DNA of 64,000 nucleotides from contig JAUFSD010000003.1 of the NCBI GenBank assembly GCA_033030425.1, forward strand, positions 1,240,001 to 1,304,000. The letters are read 5' to 3'. The translations under genes and the position numbers were made by a program. The notes beneath the pieces were generated by a model. The model had not been told where the DNA came from. It made no database searches and saw only the letters and a list, made by a program, of their open reading frames with translations. The DNA is from Verpa conica. Lineage: Eukaryota; Ascomycota; Pezizomycetes; Pezizales; Morchellaceae. Shown here in pieces: positions 1 through 12,663 of this stretch; within the stretch, counting starts at the first letter, position 1; every line of letters starts with the position of its first letter.

Positions 1-1734
1 CAGTCAATTAAAGTTGCGTGTGTTTGGTTTCCAAACGTGTCATGGGAATGAGGTTGTGTAGCCTGATATAATACACAAGGAGACGTTTGGGTCCCCTGTT
101 ATACTTGTGTGCGCGTAGTTATATGGTAACGCATGTCAATAAGTTACCTGTAGGGATTGTCTGGGGGTGAAGTCAAAAAAAGGTAGGAGTCCCAGAGTAG
201 ACTGCCACGACGAGGATAGACGAAAGCATTTGACAGAAGGTCACATAGAGTAGATATGTGTTTTAAAGGAGCACCAGATGGGGGCATGTGTGCGGGAGTG
301 GTGTGGGCGAAATGTGTGTATGTATGTAGAGTGCCGCAAGCGTAGTAGTGCATGTAGACTGGGTGTGGTACCTGAGCCTGTTTTGGGGGAGGAGAATATC
401 GATGAGTCGTGTGTGTGGTGTTGCTGGCTCCTAACGAGTTAGGCCTGGCGACGAGACTTGAAAGTCTCGATCGCAGCACAGAGTCCTGATCCGTGAAAAC
501 ACATCGAACTCTCAATCCGAGATCACGCTTGCTGGGCATCGCTCACTTCCTTACCACCACCCCCGTCTCTTCGTGACTGGCCCCACAAGTAGCCAGCTGC
601 CACTGACCAGATCAAATGTCTCTGCCCAGAAGGTGCAGCCGGAAGCAGTTCACTGATGGAGAAAGGGCAAACAGATGCAGTACAATACGTAGTTTGCAGG
701 ACTTGTGAGGCTCGGGAGAGAACAAAGGAACTACATGTAGATAACAGGTATCTTTTTCCTGAGCTTTAGGAAATCAACGGGATCGCTGTCTTTTCCAGCA
801 AGGAAAGGGGATGGGATGGAAAAGAGGTAAAGTAAAGATGTTTAAGGAATACAGCACAAACATGTAGCTATCATTGCTCATGTCCTTGCTCCTCCAGTTT
901 CCCCTTCTTCTACTTCTTCTTCTTCTATCTCATCCACGCTTCTATTCACCCCCGCTCTGTTGTGATTATTGTCCGTTGTTCGTGGCCTCCCTTCTTTCTA
1001 TTATTGCCCAACAGCCTCTTCTCATCGGAGACTCAGTGGTCGATCCCCAATCGAGATCGAAGAGTTCAATCGGCTCACCCCCCCAGTAAACCACCCCCTC
1101 GCCCTTCGGGATCACTCTTCCTTCCGCTTACGCTGCTCTCTCCCCTCATCCTCACTCGCTCGTCCCCAATCCCGCCACTTAGATACACTAGACCAAAACA
1201 CAGATTTAAATAAAATAAAATACACCCCTGGTTCCCAAAGTGACTGGATACGCCTCGCAGCGGTAGACGGCATTTCTCCCAAGAACAGTCTGTCACGTCT
1301 CGAAACTGCTAAAAGGAACGCACTTCTCCCTACTTTCCCCTCACCCTCATGTCTGTGGCAAAGCTGTACTAAATTCCTTTTCTGTGGGCTATCACGAGCC
1401 ACTAATTACTCCTACTTATTTTGCTTTTGTGCTCATCATTAAGCACCCTCTGAGAATCATTCTTTCCGTCCCTCACTCTTACTGTTACTGTTACCTCCAT
1501 ACATTTACCAACTTCGCCATAAACACCCACATCTATTTACATTGCCTCCTCCTTCTCCTCCTCCTCCTTGGCTTGTCTTCCTCCCGTGCACTCACACCTC
1601 TTGCATGCTGGGCAGCAGAGATAGCTTCCTTAATACTAAAAGATCCAGAACAGCTGCCCCCGTTAAATGCTCCGGAGCTAAACTAAGCAAAGGGCACTTA
1701 ACTAGCCTAACAGTAACATATCCAAATATCTGTA
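1..1734. other. Left-edge intergenic region and CT-rich leader
   Basis: No gene recognised. From about 870 to 1734 the + strand is strongly C/T-rich with several CTT and CCT runs, the look of a fungal promoter and 5' leader for the gene starting at 1735. Open frames here (for example 969-1442 on + and 144-539 on -) translate to Ser/Pro/Leu-rich low-complexity peptides without any domain I recognise. Confidence 0.6.
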
Positions 1735-3373
1735 ATGGAGAAGGCTTTAGATCTAGGGGAATATTCGGAAGAGGTTGTATCTGACGGATTCCATGATGCG
1801 CGGGCTATAATACGGCTTGCACAGTGCTCAATCTGCTCTTTGCCCCTTCAGCACCCCCGAACATTGCCCTGCGGGAACTCAGTATGCCTCCGGTGCTTAC
1901 CTCAGTCCTATAAACGACAGCACATATCCTATCCACCACTACCGGGCCGACAGGAGGGATTTCAGTGCCCGTTTATGGAATGCGGGAAAGAGCATTCGGT
2001 TGCGGACACTGCATTGGATGTGACGCTGTCGAAAGTAATGGAGATTATTGAGAAGGATTTGGGTGATAATCGGTTAGAAGAGATGCCAGTGGAGGTTAAA
2101 GAACTTTTAGACTTTGAGTTGTCAGATTTTGAATCGGATGGAGGCGAAAATGTGGAACGGAAGTGGGAAGTGAATGGTGGGCGTTTAGTGGCTATTTACA
2201 CGCTTGTAAAAAAGGCCGAGCTTTTATACGACACAGATGTCACCTGCACTTCACTCTCCACGGATGGTTGCGACTCTGCTACTTATGACCGGGAACTTTT
2301 GCAAACTTTAAAGGGGAAGATTATGTCAGAAATGGAATGTCAAGTTTGCTATGGACTTTTTCTGGATCCCATCACTACATATTGTGGTCATACATTTTGC
2401 CGAAAATGTTTGGAGCGCGTACTCGACCATTCGCGAGATTGCCCTGCTTGTCGACGCAGATTACATCTTCCTAATGTGCTTCCAGCGCAGTCGAGCAACA
2501 AACGGCTGACAGAGTTGTTGGTCAACCTGTGCTCAGAGGCCTTGGCGCATAGGGCAACAGCTGTTACAATGGAGGAAATGGCTGGTTCTGATGACGATGA
2601 CTTGACGACACCACTATTTGTTTGTACAGCCTCCTACCCCGGCATGCCAACGCCCCTGCATATCTTCGAGCCCCGCTACAGATTAATGATTCGACGGGTA
2701 TGCGAGAACGGCACTCGAAGATTTGGCATGTTATTGCCGAATCGCTCTGGACAACCGCAAGGGGAACTTGGCACAGCACCATTCATGCAATATGGAACAA
2801 TGCTCCAAATTGAGGGTGCTAATATGTACCCGGATGGCCGCAGCGATATTTGGACTGTCGGTGTTTCTCGGTTCAGAGTTAAGAAGTGGGGTATTCGAGA
2901 TGATTACATTGTCTCGGATATAGAGCGTGTGGATGACATTCCATATCTTGAGGAGGAGGCTTTGGAAGCGTTGGAGACTTCGTTGCGAATACAAATGTCG
3001 TCGCCGGATCTTTCACCGCCATGGACACGACTTTCGACCCAGTCCCTTTTGCAGATTGGGCACAACTTCGTGGATCAAATGCAAGCAATATCAGCCCCGT
3101 GGCTCCACGAGAATAACATTCTTGCTTTCGGCAATCGACCCGATGATGCGGCAATGTTTCCGTACTGGCTTGCAAGTGTCTTACCTGTGGCCGAAAATGA
3201 GAAATATCGCCTCCTAGTCTGCACTAGTGTAAGGGAGAGGCTCAAGATGGTTGTAGGTTGGATCAAAAAAATTGAGAGCCACCGATGGTTAGTTTCACCC
3301 AGCCTATAGTGCATAGACATAATACTAATTTTTCAATTGTAGGTTTTCTCCAGCTGCTTGTGCGATTGTTTGA
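1735..3373 (+). CDS. Double RING finger / LON substrate-binding domain protein
   Basis: Probable E3 ubiquitin ligase of the LONRF/CrgA-like type (527 aa). Exons are 1735-3287 and 3343-3373; the 55-bp intron starts gttagt, has a CTAAT-like branch site and ends ttgtag. The splice replaces an unrelated tail with W-FSPAACAIV, matching the usual end of the LON domain. The first RING-like domain (about residues 31-83) has C31, C34, C46, C51, C54, C78 and C83, but Asn48 stands where a His is usual. The second is a full C3HC4 RING: C202, C205, C217, H219, C222, C225, C236, C239. The LON N-terminal-type domain covers about 292-518. There is no AAA+ or protease domain, so it is not a Lon protease. An acidic linker (about 120-145) separates the RINGs. 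The ATG is the first after an in-frame TAA at 1714. Relatives include the Mucor light-response repressor CrgA; that role is not implied here. Confidence 0.88.
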
Positions 3374-4721
3374 GGCTTGAAGCCGCGCTTTGCCGAGAAT
3401 TTTCTAGCGGTTATTTGTAGACTAGCACTAACTCTGCTGTTTTTCCTTATACCCTCTCACGCTTTTTCTTTATATGGTCGGAAATCTGCTTGTTTCGCTT
3501 ACTTGTTTCTTCGGCGCATTCTGGGGCATCCTAAGTTAAAATTATTTCTTGTCATTTGGGGCATGGTTCGGGTTTTCCTTAGGTTTGATTTCTGGGGATT
3601 TTTATTCTGTGTCTTTACTTTGAGAGGGGCTTTTAAAAGATTTGTAACAAAATTTAAGATAAAGTTTCCTAGCTTATAATAGTTACTCCTATTTATTTTT
3701 CTTATTTTCGGGTTTTTTTCTCCTCGTCTGGCATGGTGGTTTGCTGGCTTTCCCAAACTTGGTTTGTAGATATTTGAGGTTATAAAGTAAAGAAGAAATG
3801 AACGAATGATTTTTCATGATTTGTCTAGTTTACACTTATCTGACTAACCGCCGCATGTGTCGTTTTTCGAAATGGTAGGTCATTCAGCACCTGTGCTACA
3901 TTGACAATGACCCCTTTGAGCTGCAAGTGTCCACATATATACACTATCTCTGACGGAAATTTGATGCCCGTCTTGTATCCTGGTTGTCGTTTGGAACCTC
4001 ATGGAGTTTGTGATCGTACCGTCATCATGGTCGTCTTCGATCTGCAGTGTGCACGTGTATCTACATAATCCACCCCAGGGATGTAGCTTCCACACATGGC
4101 AACCCGCCCAAACATTTCCCAGAGACGACTGGGCAACCGGAGAGCAGTACACAGATAGCACGGTCCCCCCAAACTTCGCTTAACCCCTACAACATTAGGA
4201 GTAGGCCTTACTACCTAAAGTGGAGTATATTGGACCATACTATTGATATCTACACCGACACTGCATAAATTTTGAATTATGTTTATTTGTTTTGTAAACC
4301 CACCAAACGAGTCGCTCATTTCGCTCAACGAGTCTCTTTTGGTACAGCGGTGATGCGCTACATTTTCATATTTTACCGCGAATCGAAAATACTATAAAGT
4401 ATATGACGACTTTTTCACATGCTATATCGATTGGCTGAAGTGTGTGGGAAAGCCCAATCATGCATGCAGAAGAAAAGAAACTTGCTCTCGGGGTACATAT
4501 GTAGGCATGTGATGGGGTTATATATTGGAGTGATAACGGCCCTGCATATGAGTGGAGCAGAGTACGTAAGTACGTAGCTGAATTGGGGATGAATGTAGGT
4601 AAAGTCAATTCAGTTGTGAGTTCTGATCTCCCTTTCAACTTACTAGCTTTAGATCGTAAGTCCACTAAAGACACCCACATACGAATTTGTTACGATGTTC
4701 GAGAATTTTGTAGTTGAGTGG

Positions 4722-4742
4722 GCGTGCGTGCGTGCGTGCGTG
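4722..4742. repeat. (GCGT)n microsatellite
   Basis: About five uninterrupted GCGT units at the start of the AT-rich block. Confidence 0.9.
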
Positions 4743-7015
4743 TTATGAAATAGCTGCAGTATTTTAGGTTCCCTAGATCCTTTATTATGACGCTATGTTT
4801 GTTCCCGCCCACGTTTAGAGATGTCCCCTCCCATCGTGCATCTGTTTTTTAAGTACTAGGCCCCTTAGTAGCCTATTCGATTGACTTAGCTTTTAATACT
4901 AAAATAACACTGATTTATGTCATATACCTCATGATTATTTTTTGGTCCTCAAGACTAATACTATTGTCTCTTATCGATAACGTTTTTTTTTGGCAAAAGG
5001 AAATATAGTGTGCGGACCTATGCATGTGCAAGCCTTTCTAGCCCAAATCTCAACTGCAAGCCAAGACAAACCAAGCCAGCGTGCAACGGTCAATCCAGGG
5101 CGGGAAGCTAAAACTTCATAGCAAAGGTTCCAGATTTGAGGTACATATATACCCTTACAGTAAATTCACACAAATTTACACTTTGGTGCATATGAGCTAC
5201 CTACATATGTGGCGTGGATCTATTTACGAAGTACCTACAGGCTACAGCTGAGTTGTCTACCCCGAGGGTTTGAGGGTTTTGACTCGGAATTCAGATCGTG
5301 GATTGTACTTATGCTTGCGGCATATTGCTACGCACGGCCAATAAGAATCTAAAAAGGTGCTACCTAGGGATTCAGCCCCTCCTGTCTAATTTGCTTGTCC
5401 GGAGATGCTTCTAGGGGGTATCCAACCTGGTATCTTCCGTGGTAGCATTATATGTCACGACCGAGCTATCGGAATAGGGTAGCTTTGTGTGATATGTAGC
5501 TGTCAGCATCTTACGATTTCGTAATCATTCCAGGATTAGTAACAACCTTATCTCTTTTGAGGCACACCCACATCTACCTAGGTGACACTGCCAATTCTTT
5601 TTTTCTCAGAGGATCTTTTTAGTTAGCGAGTGAGAAATCATGACCTTGTTTAGATGCCGAGAGAAGCGGGAACTAGTTCAATTTCTAACAATTGTTTACG
5701 CCTCGGCCAATTTTAAACCCACGAATCGGTACCCTGCAACAGTATTTCATTTAGTACGCTAGAAGACTAAATGGTCAGCTGTTTACTACAGCTGGGCTTG
5801 AAATAGTATAATAAAGTGCTGTACTATATAGCTAGTTTTTTCCTCAACTCAGTAAATACATATGATCGCCCTATATATACTTAACATAGATGTACAGAAA
5901 CTAGTCTAAATCTTAAAGTTATTATGTTTTTGCTGGAAGGGTATTAAATTAGGCGCCTTTTTATCTAATGTGAAGCCCTCTCCATAGACGTGGGGGATAT
6001 AAAAACGAGACATAAATATCTACCAGTTAGAAGGTAGAGGCTGTATGTAGTATAATAGAGCATAGAGCATAGAAAATCAACACCCATAGTATAAAGCTAG
6101 GTGTGATTACTGAAAGTGGTGTTGCGAGACTACCCTTTTTCTTTTTAGTAGGTACATAGGCAGAAGGTGAATCCTCGCTATATAATGAGGCGTAATCGAG
6201 CGCGAGCTTGTTTATAGAATATACACAGATACGGTTTAGGGCTTAGGGCTTTTAAGGGCCTGGAAACACTAGGGGTTCCTGATGTGGCTATGTATCTTTT
6301 ATATGTCGGGCCCTAGAGAAGATTTAAGGACATAAACAGAGAAATTAGCCGTAGGAATCAAATTATAGATAGATATGGGTTAATTATATCTAGAGTGCGT
6401 ATGCATAGAATGATCAAGCATACTATAAAAATATTAGGCAGACACATAATGACGCTAAGGGGTTGAAATAAGAGGTGGCGTATTATCTATGTAGCTAGCA
6501 AAGGCAGTTTCTATTCCTAAGTGAGCGAGTAGCAAAGAAAGTGTTACAAAACCATTCAGTAGTAAGATCATCTAACCACACTTTGTTTAGACGTCTTAGC
6601 GCCATTATGAGTCTCGCTAGTCTTTGCGGTATTTCTCAGTTGCGGCTTCAAATCAGCTAGATTTAACGTACAGCCACCGGGAGGATTATTATAGAAAAAA
6701 GAATTGATGAGCCTGCAGGGATATATACTGTGGCCAATCCCCACCGCTAAAATATTCGCTGAGAACCTAATTAAAAGACCAATCAACTCCGTGGATCTCG
6801 GTCCCCGAAGGCTGTACTCTACTCCGGTAAAACTTTGTTGTATACCATGAGTCCAAGCGATTATATACATGCGCCTAAACCCAAATCTATAACCATTGGG
6901 GACCTAAAAGCAAATCCCGAACAATTGCTGCTAGCCTGGTTACACTGTACCACAAGTCGCAAACTCCTGGTTATGCATGTCTCATGATCCTTAATAAGCT
7001 GGCCAGTCCCCGGTA

Positions 7016-7462
7016 ACGTGTTCGATGGGGTTGTGGGTCAGTCGGGGTAGTGTGTCACATAAAAACACAGCAAAGGGTCAAGAGCAGCCTAGCTAGCAGC
7101 TACAGAACCACAACAATATAGAGATAAATAACTAGCTAGAAATGCTTTTTAGAAGATTAAATAAGGGTTATAGACCCTATAGCCAAATTATCCTATAATT
7201 GGCTGTGTTATGTTGCTTTCTAAGTTCCCCATACAAAATATTTGTGTGTGATTAGGGGCCAGGAGAGTTTCTCAGTCACTATAGGCCAAATTCACCTGCA
7301 AAAAAAAGAGGAGTAAGCTAAAAGATAGATTATACAAAGTAAAAAACAAAATCAAGCTATTTGAACATTGGAGGTGGGTTTCATATAGCTGGTAGTATTT
7401 AATTTTGCTGTGTTGCTATGCGACACACTACCCCAACTGACCCACAACCCCATCGAACACGT
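7016..7462. mobile_element. Miniature inverted-repeat element, about 59-bp TIRs, TA target
   Basis: The left end (from 7016, ACGTGTTCGATGGGG...) and the reverse complement of the right end (to 7462) match over about 59 bases with four mismatches, three of them transitions as expected after RIP. Both ends are flanked by TA (7014-7015 and 7463-7464), the target duplication of Tc1/mariner-type transposons. The 447-bp interior has no coding potential, so it is a non-autonomous MITE-like copy. The family is not identified further. Confidence 0.75.
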
Positions 7463-7863
7463 TACTACTCCATTCATAGATACATATATCTCCGCCAATA
7501 ATAGCTGCGGGGTAGACTCATAGTTCAAATCCTGGCACAAAATTCAAGGTTTTTTATTTATTTTGTCACTAAATTCGATCTACTGGAGGTTCTTTGTCCC
7601 ATCGACTACTTTTATTTAGAACATTTGATACCTAGTGGGTTGGCACAGGGGCGGAAAGATTGTACTCGGGTTGGGGAAGAAGTTTGGAAAAGCAAGATCC
7701 TTCAAGCCAGATTCATTGGCTAGAAGAACAAAAATTCATTGAAAGGACACCTCCTATTCGCCGCAGGGATCCCTTTTTTTTCAAAACTTCTTCCCTGACC
7801 CGAGTAAACAAACAGCCCATACCTATTAAGACCCTCCAACAGTAAGTGAACGGTCTTAGGATT

Positions 7864-7883
7864 TTATTTATTTATTTATTTAT
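7864..7883. repeat. (TTTA)n microsatellite
   Basis: Five tandem TTTA units. Confidence 0.85.
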
Positions 7884-8521
7884 GTGTACGGTGGGGTCTG
7901 AGTAGTCGCTAAGTAACTGTAACTATATCTGTGGCGAACGCTGACTAGAGGAAGAGAAGGCTTTGGGGGGTCATATTTGTTGGTTTGTATTTTTTTAGGG
8001 CATTGTTAACCTTTAGCCATATATATGTTAGCAACGATATACTTCAACACCCCTAATCCCCAAGCTATTAACATATTAGGAGACTTTCTAGAATACTTAC
8101 ATCCAATTCACTTGCCAACATAAAGTACCCCAGCAAAATCTTTAGAAGTTATTGTACGAAACTCGCTAGAAAACCCCACTCTGAGCACTCTCCTGCGTAA
8201 TATATTTTCGGTCGTAAGCTATCACTGTATATATATAGCCTATTATAAAAATACTTAAGGATATTAAAACCTCAGCTGGTAACTATGGCGCCAAATCTAC
8301 AATATTGACGAGAGTCCCACCACTATATTAGTGTAGCCACACGTCGTTATTTGCTCATCATATACGTGTCGTACCCTGAATTTCTCGCCTATGTAGCGGG
8401 TATATAGGTTTATGGAGCGTATAGAGGCTCTTAGAGAGCTAGAAGAAGCCAGGCGCCACCCTTGCCTACTATCCACATTGTGACTCAAATTTTCTATCAT
8501 GTCTATTTAGCCATATACATA

Positions 8522-8782
8522 CTCGGGTGTTCATTAAGACGTCAGAATTATTGCAACTGTGAGTGACCCACTAAAATCGTGTATGAAATGAGGCAGCAAC
8601 AAAAATAGCTATGAAGGGAAGAAAAGTAGTTACAGTGGTAATAACTAGATGGAGTTCAGTTGGGAGCTTTAAGGAAATATTTCTTTGCCTTATCTAGGTT
8701 GTTTTAGGATTATTTTATAGCAAACTTCACGTGATTTTTTAGCATTGCTGTTACTTTTCTGACGTCTTAATGAACACCTGGG
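8522..8782. mobile_element. 261-bp MITE with about 25-bp TIRs, TA target
   Basis: The left end at 8522 (CTCGGGTGTTCATTAAGACG...) and the reverse complement of the right end ending at 8782 (CCCAGGTGTTCATTAAGACG...) match over about 25 bases with two transition differences near the tips. Each end is bordered by TA (8520-8521, 8783-8784). There is no coding capacity. It fits a non-autonomous Tc1/mariner-like element, distinct from the one at 7016. Confidence 0.75.
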
Positions 8783-10986
8783 TATAGTGTCTATAGCTGT
8801 GTATATGGTTAGTAATACGAGTGTCTATTGGTATAGTAATGTAAATTAGTAGTAGTAATAACTCTTTATATGACTCCACTGTTTTTAAAGACGACCCTAC
8901 ATATACTCCAGACAGCAGACTAGCTAAAATACACCAAGATTACTACTGTTTTGAGAACTAGAAGTACCCAAGCTCAACGTAACTACAGGGGGCAATAATT
9001 AGAAAGTGGTGGCGCTCAATGAAGTACCTTAGCAATTAACAGAGATCACAGAATTTACAATCTAGGCAACACCAACTAAAGCCTCCAATTATACCACTAG
9101 CGGCCTCCAGCTACCATCGGTAGTCCTCAATTTATAAATTCTAGGTTTCAGTATGCTAATATCACCGGTATTAAAATAGGCTTTGGTATATTTACTGCCC
9201 AGTAGATAGACTTAATCTTTCTCTCTAGCTCTCTCTCTCAGATATATATGTCAAACGATTGACCCCGAAACTTGGCACCCACTTATTGTGTTTATTGATA
9301 CCTTGATAAGACTTGTTTTTCCGTAGATATGAGAGAAATTAGTTTGGTATTTACAACTACATATTACATGGTATTAATAGGCTTTCTATACTCCCCTAAA
9401 ATAGCTTTTATCCGCGCCTAGATCTATCTAGTTCCTTCCCAGAATAAGATAACGTAGTCGTTTACGTATAGAATTTATGCAACTTACCAGTGTTCTTTAC
9501 TTATAATTAGCTAATTTTAACCTCATTTTTTGTTGGTAACACATAAAGACACTAATAACGGAGATTGACCTATGTACTAGTCTGAGTCACAATATATCAC
9601 TCGTTTTGGCTTATTGGAAAATGTGGTAAAATAGAGAGGGCGAGAGTAGACTAAAGGCTTAGGGTGACTCGCCCTTACTACTCTACCACAGAAAAGATTA
9701 ATTCATTGAATGATTGATTAATCATAGTACATACAGCCTTTCACAAAAATATTAGTTTCTAACATATTAAACTTGATCAGGCCTTTTCCAGTACGCTTAT
9801 ACCTATATGAGCTCCAATACTAATTAGTAGCTGATATATGTGATGTTACTGTGCTAGCGTCCTGGAAACGATACCCCTATAAGCTATATCACTGGGCTCA
9901 AAGGGGAGTAGAGACTTATTGGCTATATGTAGCCAAGGCGTAAAGTTTAACTGGACTGCAGTCTTCTAGATTATATATATCTAAATATAAAAACAGGAGT
10001 TTCTGCTACCAACTATGCTAAACCAGCTGCTCTAGGTAGATATGGCTATTTACTTAAAACTCAAATTAAAACCCTCAAACATTGTAGGATAAGCAAAGTC
10101 ATTTATGCAAGATATAGTCAGAAATATACCTTTGCTATGTTAGTAGGTGATTTTCTTTCTTTGGGGGTTTGGGTAATAATCACGTGATCGTTATATTATA
10201 TCACATATTATCACTCGATTCGCTACTCCTACCCTCCTTTCGGCAGTTCATTTGCCTTAGAAAAGTACCCTACTCCTAGGCATGTATAGGTAAAGGCAGG
10301 CACAGTTGTTACTCATACCACCCTCTATAGTAAAACCAATACTAAGAAGGCTTTATGATGGTTTGCATGAAGAGTTGTGAGCATGTTCTTGCCCTTTACT
10401 ATCGTTGCACTCCTATTTGATTTTACATCTCTTCCTATAAATTACGTCATCGTTTAGACGCACGTGGGTAAAAACTATTCGGTAATGATATGTCCAGCGT
10501 TCTTATAACCTTGGAAGTTGGTATTTGGAAGAACGCACAGATTGGGGGGTTAAGCGTTGATAGAGATAGGGTTGAGTTTAATCATGGCATGCAGGAATGT
10601 TTGACGATACTAGTTAGACTGAGTTTCTCCTCTTTCTATCCCGCCCCATAGGGGCTTGTTGGTAGGACACATACTGATGCAGGAAACATACATGCATATA
10701 AAACATAACATCAAATAGCTGGGCACTTGTAATCGCCTGTTCTTGAGTAGAAGTGGTGCCAGCACTATGGTTCATAAAGAGTGGAGAAGAACTAAATGAC
10801 TGGGTGAAAAAAAATCGGAGTCTGATGGATATGTAGTTATGTCGTAGCAAAGTTGATTTGGGGGAGACACCAAACTACTCTTGAGACAGATTAGGCCTCA
10901 GCGGCCTGAAGAACCTTTGTTTTGGTACAGAGAGCTAATTATCTGATTTACCTGGCTCATGGAACGCATAAATAATAAGATTTTCT

Positions 10987-12663
10987 GTGCAGAAACCGCG
11001 TGGTCCTTATTGGATGATTTTGTTGAAAGAGGGCTTGTGCGTGCAAGTAAAGACGAGGAAGCATAATTCTATAGCAAATAGAAGGGGGAAAGTGCTGAAA
11101 GGGCGTTTTAGAGTGGGACAAAATCATCCCAACCGCCGATCAAGACACATTAGAGGCGCTGGTTTTGTGACAGTTGGCGCTGGATATCAGTTTCATAATA
11201 CCAGGTTTGGGAGCTGACAAAACGTCGTGCTACCCCGATTCGTTTCGGGTTTTGGGCGCAAACTTTATGCGCGACACAAGCGATTTAGAGCTTGAGATGC
11301 TAAGCATCCAATACTAGTACTAGGTAGGCCCAATACCACCTTAGGTGATATATGTAATTGCCATCACCACCATTATGTTTCTTCTCTGCGGGTCGAGGGC
11401 TAAGCAGCCACATGTACTGTTGTAATAACTCAACGCCATGTTCCACCCAGTTAGCGCTACGCAATTAGCTACCCACTGACAAAAAATTTCTTTCTTGCCA
11501 GCGCGGTAAACCGTGGTGGAGTATCTTTTTTTGTTGAGGGGACAGCGATACTTGCCGAAGTAACCGTACTTTAGACCCAGGGACGCGTGGGAGATGCATG
11601 GTCTTATGTAGGATTTAGCATCATTTACCTCTACCCGATGGGATAGCTAGTCGAGTAGGCAAGAGATATCACGGTATCACGGCTTCAAAGGGAACCGAAG
11701 AATAATTTCGTTTTGCAGGCGTGCGTAAGTATATACGCCAGTCAGCTAGCCAGCTAGCCAATGCCGCCTACGATATCTACATGTACTCTGACTTGCCCAA
11801 CACCCTCCTCAGCTTCTCTTTCCTCCTCCTCACCGCCACTCCAGAGCTTCGTCTTCACTTCAGAAACAGAAACAGAAACAGACTCTTCCGCCCCTAACAG
11901 GACTCTCTATTGCACTTCTCCAAAGACTCCTTGCCGTAGTCCCCCCACCTTCCTCGATCTCACCCGTGTTGTCCCAGGAGGCTGTTGCACTATAGCCAGC
12001 CCTGTAAGCGCCTGCTATTGCGTGGTAACTGGCCATTATACTCTATCGCCTTCAAATTGGTCCCCGTTCCCGCCGGCTGAGCTGTTGGTTTTTCTCTGTG
12101 CGTTTCCCGGACCAATTCCGTTGCCATTCTCTTTAATCCGGGCATCCAGCGATATACTGTGTGGCCCAATCAGTTTTCCTTTCCTTTCTTTTCCTTCTTT
12201 CGATATCTCCCCCTACCCCACTCCCTCTTGGTCACTATTAATTCCGTTCCATTCCTTCACCTTGTCTTTCCAAAGCTGCCTTGACTTGCCCTTCGTTCTT
12301 TTGATTGTTTAATTACCATTTGCTTTTACGCCACCCTAATACCGTACCCTCACGATCAATACCCTACATACAATAAACGAGTCTCGAATACTCCTAGAAA
12401 TCTGCAGCCCTGGTGGTGTCATATCAAATCGTCTGACTTTAATATCTTCAAGCAAATTTTAATCAAATTTACCCTCGACTCGCCGGCTGGCCAGCGACTT
12501 TTTTGTTAATTTTCCCAACCACCCCTCTTGGCCCCTGGGGCCAACCGTTGCAACCCCCCCCTTACTTCAACGTTCATCGACATCTGCCGCCGAATTAACG
12601 AAAACCCACCAACGTTTGTGAAAACTTGAAGAGAACTCGGTATCTTGTTGCTACTACAGAATC
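10987..12663. other. Intergenic region and long CT-rich leader of noxR
   Basis: Base composition returns to normal after about 10.9 kb. From about 11.76 to 12.66 kb the + strand is C/T-rich, consistent with promoter and 5' leader of noxR. It contains an open frame of 183 codons (11761-12312) made mostly of Ser, Pro, Leu, Thr and Phe. No domain is visible and I do not call it a gene. A 76-codon frame at 10987-11217 is also unrecognised. Confidence 0.5.

Larger units (their letters stand above)
3374..10986. other. 3' flank followed by long AT-rich, gene-free block
   Basis: 3374-4260 is the T-rich 3' flank of the RING/LON gene. From about 4.2 to 10.9 kb the sequence is visibly AT-rich, full of TA steps and stop codons in all frames, with no ORF longer than about 105 codons. 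This is the usual look of transposon DNA decayed by C-to-T mutation (RIP-like) in ascomycetes. Two miniature elements with inverted ends are recognisable and listed separately. A minus-strand frame at 6568-6870 (100 aa) weakly resembles the C-terminal part of a pogo-type transposase, but not well enough to call. Confidence 0.6.

Noticed and set aside
144..539. 131-codon minus-strand ORF at the left edge
   Set aside because: Low-complexity His/Thr/Pro/Ser peptide with no domain, no splice context and no supporting neighbour.
969..1442. 157-codon ORF in the leader of the RING/LON gene
   Set aside because: Lies in C/T-rich leader DNA; two other frames here are also open, as expected from composition.
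6230..6260. Telomere-like TTTAGGGCTTAGGG
   Set aside because: Only two imperfect units; not a telomere or interstitial array.
6568..6870. Possible transposase C-terminus on the minus strand
   Set aside because: Only a vague resemblance (IYP and NSFF spacing); too weak to annotate.
7500..7540. tRNA-like T-loop (GTTCAAATCC) in AT-rich DNA
   Set aside because: The flanking bases do not form a T stem and no cloverleaf can be drawn.
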